NCBI GenBank assembly: GCA_035559535.1
Contig: DATMBG010000037.1
Location: 62,001-126,000 of the forward strand
Reading direction: 5' to 3'
Source of the DNA: Candidatus Limnocylindrales bacterium
GTDB taxonomy: Bacteria; Moduliflexota; Moduliflexia; Moduliflexales; JAUQPW01
Length of the DNA stretch: 64,000 bases
Under the pieces are notes generated by a model. It was not told the origin of the DNA and did no database searches. It saw only the letters and a program-made list of their open reading frames with translations. Every line of letters starts with the position of its first letter. Position 1 is the first letter of the stretch. Shown piece by piece: positions 60,510 to 64,000 of the stretch. Position numbers and translations under genes: made by a program.

Positions 60510-60698
60510 ATGGCTGAGATACATATTCAGAGAAAACGATCCGGTGGTTGGCTTTGGTTTCTGCTGATCCTGGTACTCATGGTTCTGGCTATTATCTTTT
60601 TTTCATGGCGTCGTACTCCAGCTCAAGGAATAAATACCCTATTTACCGGCCAATCCACTTCAGTAATTACAATCTATCCGGTCATTATACCTCATTGA
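60510..60698 (+). CDS. Small single-pass membrane protein
   Basis: A 62-residue protein with a basic N-terminus and one strong membrane helix (about 13-30, WLWFLLILVLMVLAIIFF), then a short Thr/Ser-rich tail. AAAAAGGAGG is well placed before the ATG. It opens the group with the PRC-barrel protein, a DUF2795-like protein and an lmo0937-like protein. No family is recognised. Confidence 0.6.
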   Translation: MAEIHIQRKRSGGWLWFLLILVLMVLAIIFFSWRRTPAQGINTLFTGQSTSVITIYPVIIPH

Positions 60699-60753
60699 AT
60701 AGGCTCTTTAGGGTAGCCTGAAGGAGGATTTCAGCAAACAGGAGGTAAGAACT

Positions 60754-61575
60754 ATGGCTTTAGCTGAATTATCAAAATTGGATGATTTTGAGGTAGCCGA
60801 TGAAAGCGTCGATATTCGAGGATTTCCGGTTTATAATAAAATGGGAGATTATCTCGGCGATATTGACGAGCTTCTGGTGGATCCAGTCGCCATGAAGGTT
60901 CGGTATGTCATCATCGATGCGGGGACCTGGTTGGAAAGTAAAAAGTTCATCGTACCTGTAGGAATGATTGAGATTGATGATGCTTCTAACCGGGTGTATC
61001 TGGGTACGCTGACCCGGGAAACCATTCATCGACTACCCGTTTATGATGAGTCCCGATGGACGGATCCCGACTATGAACGGGAGTTATTGGGTATTTACTA
61101 CCCAAACAGAGCAGGAAGTTTTGACCAATTTACTTACGAAACCGATGAAGCGTTCCGGTATCCCAGGCGGTTTGAAACCCACGAAACGCCTTTTCGACGA
61201 AGGGATATCTATCGCCCAGGTGAATCCACATGGGGTTGGTTAGACACCTGTAGGATAAATAATCATCAGTGGGATCTTAAAGGGTATGAAGTTTATGGAA
61301 AAAATAACGAGTATCTGGGAGTTGTAACCCGTTATTGTGGCTATAAGGATACCCAACAAACAGAGTATCTGGTTGTAGATACCGGTGGATGGCTCATCAG
61401 CGAAAAATTTCTGGTTCCGGTTAACCGGATTCGGATTGATCCCACAGCAAGAAAAATTTACATCGATAACCTGACCCGGGCTCAGGTAGAAACTTTACCC
61501 AGGTATGATGAAAGTAGGCTCTTCACGCCAGAGTATGAAAACGAATGGCGTAAAGCCTATCAGTATATCGTATAG
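60754..61575 (+). CDS. Two-domain PRC-barrel protein
   Basis: A 273-residue protein made of two related halves. Each has a PRC-barrel-type core: residues about 22-100 (FPVYNKMGDYLGDIDELLVD, then FIVPVGMIEIDD) and about 180-262 (YEVYGKNNEYLGVVTRYC, then FLVPVNRIRIDP), with repeats of the LPVYDES/LPRYDES kind after each. Such domains bind RNA or protein and are common in stress-linked bacterial proteins. There is no signal peptide. CAGGAGG lies upstream of the ATG. Its neighbours suggest a stress regulon. Confidence 0.82.
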   Translation: MALAELSKLDDFEVADESVDIRGFPVYNKMGDYLGDIDELLVDPVAMKVRYVIIDAGTWLESKKFIVPVGMIEIDDASNRVYLGTLTRETIHRLPVYDESRWTDPDYERELLGIYYPNRAGSFDQFTYETDEAFRYPRRFETHETPFRRRDIYRPGESTWGWLDTCRINNHQWDLKGYEVYGKNNEYLGVVTRYCGYKDTQQTEYLVVDTGGWLISEKFLVPVNRIRIDPTARKIYIDNLTRAQVETLPRYDESRLFTPEYENEWRKAYQYIV

Positions 61576-61592
61576 AACCAGGAGGTAGAAAG

Positions 61593-61847
61593 ATGGCCGA
61601 GAAAACTCGAAAAGATCAAACTCAGGAAGATAAACAAAAAACCCAAAAGGACTCCCAGGCACCTAATCCTATTCAAGTCCAAAAATATCTAAGCGGAATT
61701 GACTACCCTACCGATAAGCAGGGTTTACTGGAAGCGGCAAGAAGAAATGGAGCCGATGAAAAGGTCTTGAATATTCTCAATGAACTTCCAGAGAAAAGCT
61801 ACGCCAGCCCCAAGGAGGTATCCCACGAGATAGGACAGGTCGAGTAA
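61593..61847 (+). CDS. DUF2795-like protein
   Basis: An 84-residue protein with a charged, disordered start (about 1-27) and a helical domain (IQVQKYLSGIDYPTDKQGLL and AARRNGADEKVLNILNELPE) of the DUF2795 type, found in stress-linked actinobacterial and other proteins. GGAGGTAG is well placed. It follows the PRC-barrel gene by 17 bases. Confidence 0.75.
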   Translation: MAEKTRKDQTQEDKQKTQKDSQAPNPIQVQKYLSGIDYPTDKQGLLEAARRNGADEKVLNILNELPEKSYASPKEVSHEIGQVE

Positions 61848-61947
61848 ATCCCAGGTTGAATCTATCAGGTTTCAGGTAGTAGAAAAAATACAGATCGGTA
61901 TCCAACTTAATTTTAAATAAACCCTCCCCGGTAAGGAGTAGCTGCTT

Positions 61948-62094
61948 ATGTTGTGGACGATTCTGTTGATTCTTTTGGTGCTTTGGGCTCTTGGTTTTGG
62001 CTTTAGTATAGGAGGTAATCTCATTCACTTGTTATTGATTGTTGGGCTTGTTGTGCTGATTGCCCAGTTGATACGGGGACGGAGAGGAGTCTGA
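61948..62094 (+). CDS. lmo0937-like small membrane protein
   Basis: A 48-residue protein with two hydrophobic helices around FGFSIGGNLIH and a short basic tail, matching the small lmo0937-type membrane proteins (MLWTILLILLVLWALGF start). GTAAGGAGTAG precedes the ATG. Such proteins often occur near PRC-barrel and other stress genes. It is too short for standard gene finding but looks real. Confidence 0.75.
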   Translation: MLWTILLILLVLWALGFGFSIGGNLIHLLLIVGLVVLIAQLIRGRRGV

Positions 62095-62530
62095 GACCCT
62101 TCAGAGAACTATCCAGACCAGTCTGACCGGTTTTCAGAAGCTCTGGTGGGGTGACCTGCTAAGAAATATCTTGCCAATAGGAAGTTTTTGGAGCAAGAAG
62201 TATCTTAAAAAGATTTTAGTCGGCTGTTTATAAAAGTAGCCTGTCCTTCCGTAGGGGGCCCGTTCTGTTTCTGACTTGAGGTTGTACCGGTTGCATCCCG
62301 TTCGTCCTGGGCAGGTGAAAGGGTTCAGGACGAACGGGAAAGGATTTCCTTCGCTGAACTTTTAAAACAGAAAGGATAGGAGAGGTTCCTTCAGTAGGGG
62401 GAACAGACGAGGAAGGGGCCTAAAACCCATTTGTCGATGGAGCAGTTCTGAAGGAGTACTTCGGGTCTGAGCAACTCCGTAAGGTTTTTTGCTTTTTCTC
62501 CCTTTGTATTTCCCTGGCTTTAAAACTTCA
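62095..62530. other. Gene-free stretch with hairpin
   Basis: Contains the hairpin at 62297-62338. Otherwise no coding signal; GC-rich runs such as GTAGGGGGCCCGTTC occur near 62253-62270. Confidence 0.4.
62297..62338. repeat. Hairpin with perfect 13-bp arms
   Basis: CCCGTTCGTCCTG faces CAGGACGAACGGG with a 16-base loop. The arms resemble part of the CGACAGGCTC-GGGCGAACGG type at 5249-5275. It could end transcription after the small-protein group. Confidence 0.65.
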
Positions 62531-63049
62531 CTAAAACACGGCTACCCGGGTGGCCTGGGGTCCTTCTCTACCCTCTTCAAGATCAAACTCTACCGGAATC
62601 CCCACTTCAAGGTTTTCAAAAGAGACGCCTCGAACAGAATTTTTATGGAAATAAACTTCTGTTCCTTCCTCTGTAAGAATAAAGCCATATCCTTTATCCT
62701 TAAAAATTTGGCTGATGGATCCTCTAGGTTGAGTAGACGGCGGCTTGATGGCATGAATCTGTTTTTCCTTGATATAGTCTTTAAGTTCCCTTTCGATGGT
62801 ATCGAAGGCCTTAAAGAGTGCGTTCTCTAGCGTATCATCGGTCTTGTTCGCGACCAGGGTATTACCCGGAACCAGCAGCACAATACGTACACAATCATTC
62901 CCCTTCTGATGGTGGGGATCTTTTTCTAGCGTAATGCGGATATGAATGAGATCGATATCGTATTTAGTAAGTTTGGAGAGTCTTTCTTCAATTAAAGCCC
63001 TTCGTGCCGGGGTTACCTCATCATGGAGTCCTTCAATCTGAATGTTCAT
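62531..63049 (-). CDS. HPF/RaiA ribosome hibernation domain fused to a cold-shock domain
   Basis: A 172-residue protein. Residues 1-105 match the HPF/RaiA (sigma-54 modulation) family (MNIQIEGLHDEVTPARRALI, RIVLLVPGNTLVA), which blocks the A/P sites of resting ribosomes. From about 110 a cold-shock domain follows with KGYGFI (RNP1-like) and EVYFHKNSV (RNP2-like). The fusion joins ribosome inactivation to RNA melting. AAGGAGGC places the ATG at 63049; one at 63067 is less well placed. Confidence 0.88.
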   Translation of the reverse strand: MNIQIEGLHDEVTPARRALIEERLSKLTKYDIDLIHIRITLEKDPHHQKGNDCVRIVLLVPGNTLVANKTDDTLENALFKAFDTIERELKDYIKEKQIHAIKPPSTQPRGSISQIFKDKGYGFILTEEGTEVYFHKNSVRGVSFENLEVGIPVEFDLEEGREGPQATRVAVF

Positions 63050-63232
63050 ATCAAGCCTCCTTCCCAAAGAAGTGGATGCAAAAAGACGTTCCGATTTTAA
63101 TTTAATACAAATCCTGCATAGTTTGTTCCAACTAAATAGGTTTTGAGAGTTTTTCTGTTTAAATTTCTCGCGTAGAATCCTGCCTTCAGAAGGATAAGCG
63201 ACGAAAAGAGAGCTACCTGAAGGATATGCCGG

Positions 63233-64000
63233 TTATTCCAAATTTTCTGCCTGCAAATAATCAAAATCACAGCCTTCGTCGGCCTGGAGAACGTGTTCCA
63301 GGTACATCTTCACATAACCCCGTTTATAGGGGGATAGGGGCGGTTTCCAGGCGGCCAGACGACGTTGGATTTCTTCATCGGGTACCAGTAAGTTAAGTTT
63401 TCGATTGGGAACATCCAGTTCAATGAGATCTCCGGTTTGTACAATGGCTAAGGGACCTCCTGCGGCAGACTCGGGGGTTACGTGGAGCACAATGGTTCCA
63501 TAGCTGGTTCCGCTCATACGAGCATCGCTAATTCGGACCATATCCTCGATTCCTCGCTTTAACAATTTAGCCGGAACCGGTAATCTTCCCCACTCCGGCA
63601 TACCCGGTGCTCCTTTGGGTCCTGCATTTCTTAAAACCAGTACGGTATTTTCATCTACCTCCAGATCAGGATCATCAATCCGTTCATACATTTCTTTATT
63701 ACTTTCAAAAACAAGGGCACGTCCTCGATGCTGAAGTAATCTGGGTGATGCGGCAGTTTGTTTAATCACTGCCCCCCTGGGGGCCAGGTTTCCATAGAGG
63801 ATAGCCGTTCCTCCCTCTTTATAGAGGGGTTCTTTCATCGTTCGAATGACATCGGGGTTATAGCATTGGGCATTCCGGATATTTTCTCCCAGGGTTTTAC
63901 CGGTACAGGTCAGGGTATCCAGGTGCAGGAGGGGAGAAATTTCTTTCATGACGGCCTGAACTCCGCCCGCATAGAAGAAATCTTCCATCAGATATTTCCC
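63233..64000 (-). CDS. IlvD/Edd family dehydratase, partial
   Basis: About 256 C-terminal residues; the N-terminus lies beyond the window. KYLMEDFFYAGGVQAVMKEI, GPKGAPGMPEWG and ISDARMSGTSYGTIVLHV are typical of the Fe-S dehydratase family (dihydroxyacid, 6-phosphogluconate, or sugar-acid dehydratases). The ending (HVLQADEGCDFDYL) resembles the sugar-acid branch (arabinonate/xylonate) more than classical IlvD. The mandelate-racemase-family gene and sugar transporter in the window would fit sugar-acid use, but they are far away. Confidence 0.88.
   Translation of the reverse strand, partial: GKYLMEDFFYAGGVQAVMKEISPLLHLDTLTCTGKTLGENIRNAQCYNPDVIRTMKEPLYKEGGTAILYGNLAPRGAVIKQTAASPRLLQHRGRALVFESNKEMYERIDDPDLEVDENTVLVLRNAGPKGAPGMPEWGRLPVPAKLLKRGIEDMVRISDARMSGTSYGTIVLHVTPESAAGGPLAIVQTGDLIELDVPNRKLNLLVPDEEIQRRLAAWKPPLSPYKRGYVKMYLEHVLQADEGCDFDYLQAENLE

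Overview
The window (about 45% GC by eye) looks like a chromosome segment of an uncultured Gram-negative-type bacterium. It has Tat-exported and c-type cytochrome proteins, a lipoprotein, HflKC, TPR and MJ0042 zinc-ribbon proteins, and dense single-copy housekeeping genes. I cannot place the lineage. No rRNA, tRNA, CRISPR array, insertion sequence or phage gene was seen. Many intergenic gaps are filled by short degenerate heptamer/octamer tandem repeats, usually as inverted pairs.

Layout. 1-4.5 kb (minus): a type II molybdopterin oxidoreductase alpha subunit (NxrA/NarG-like, Tat signal), cut by the window edge, preceded by a diheme cytochrome c fused to an ethylbenzene-dehydrogenase-type heme b domain. 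5.3-9.7 kb (minus): M20 peptidase, GAF-GAF histidine kinase, and a GlgC-like protein with altered signature residues. 10-16.5 kb: small coiled-coil proteins, PepP, CPBP protease, mandelate-racemase-family enzyme, two alpha/beta hydrolases. 16.6-22.6 kb (plus): a solitary EF-G followed by a membrane protein with two tandem L7/L12-CTD-like domains, then an HMA protein and HflK/HflC. 22.6-27.4 kb: KhpA and a pyrimidine cluster (pyrF, pyrE-like, pyrC, pyrB). 27.6-34 kb: TatD, CinA-N-like, PilZ, a kinase-like/deoxyribosyltransferase-like fusion beside a bacterial deoxyhypusine-synthase-family gene, a cysteine-synthase-family enzyme, and a thermonuclease. 34-44.8 kb: GpmI, a periplasmic cyclase with a two-permease SsuABC-type transporter, a cold-shock protein with a long leader, an Ldh2-family dehydrogenase, and MutY with an intact Nudix box. 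45-51 kb: TPR protein, SmpB, amidase, GerM-domain protein, RNase PH. 51-56 kb: biotin carboxylase and biotin carrier, ThrC, and a MoaD-NIL fusion. 56.5-60 kb: an RbsBCA-type sugar ABC transporter. 60-63 kb: a stress-type set (two-domain PRC-barrel protein, DUF2795-like, lmo0937-like, HPF-cold-shock fusion). 63.2 kb to the end: an IlvD/Edd dehydratase, cut by the edge.

The points most worth following are the EF-G plus membrane L12-like gene pair, the deoxyhypusine-synthase-like pair, the MoaD-NIL gene beside threonine synthase, the NxrA-like enzyme with an apparent Asp in its N-terminal cluster motif, and the heptamer repeats, which also create false upstream start codons for several genes.
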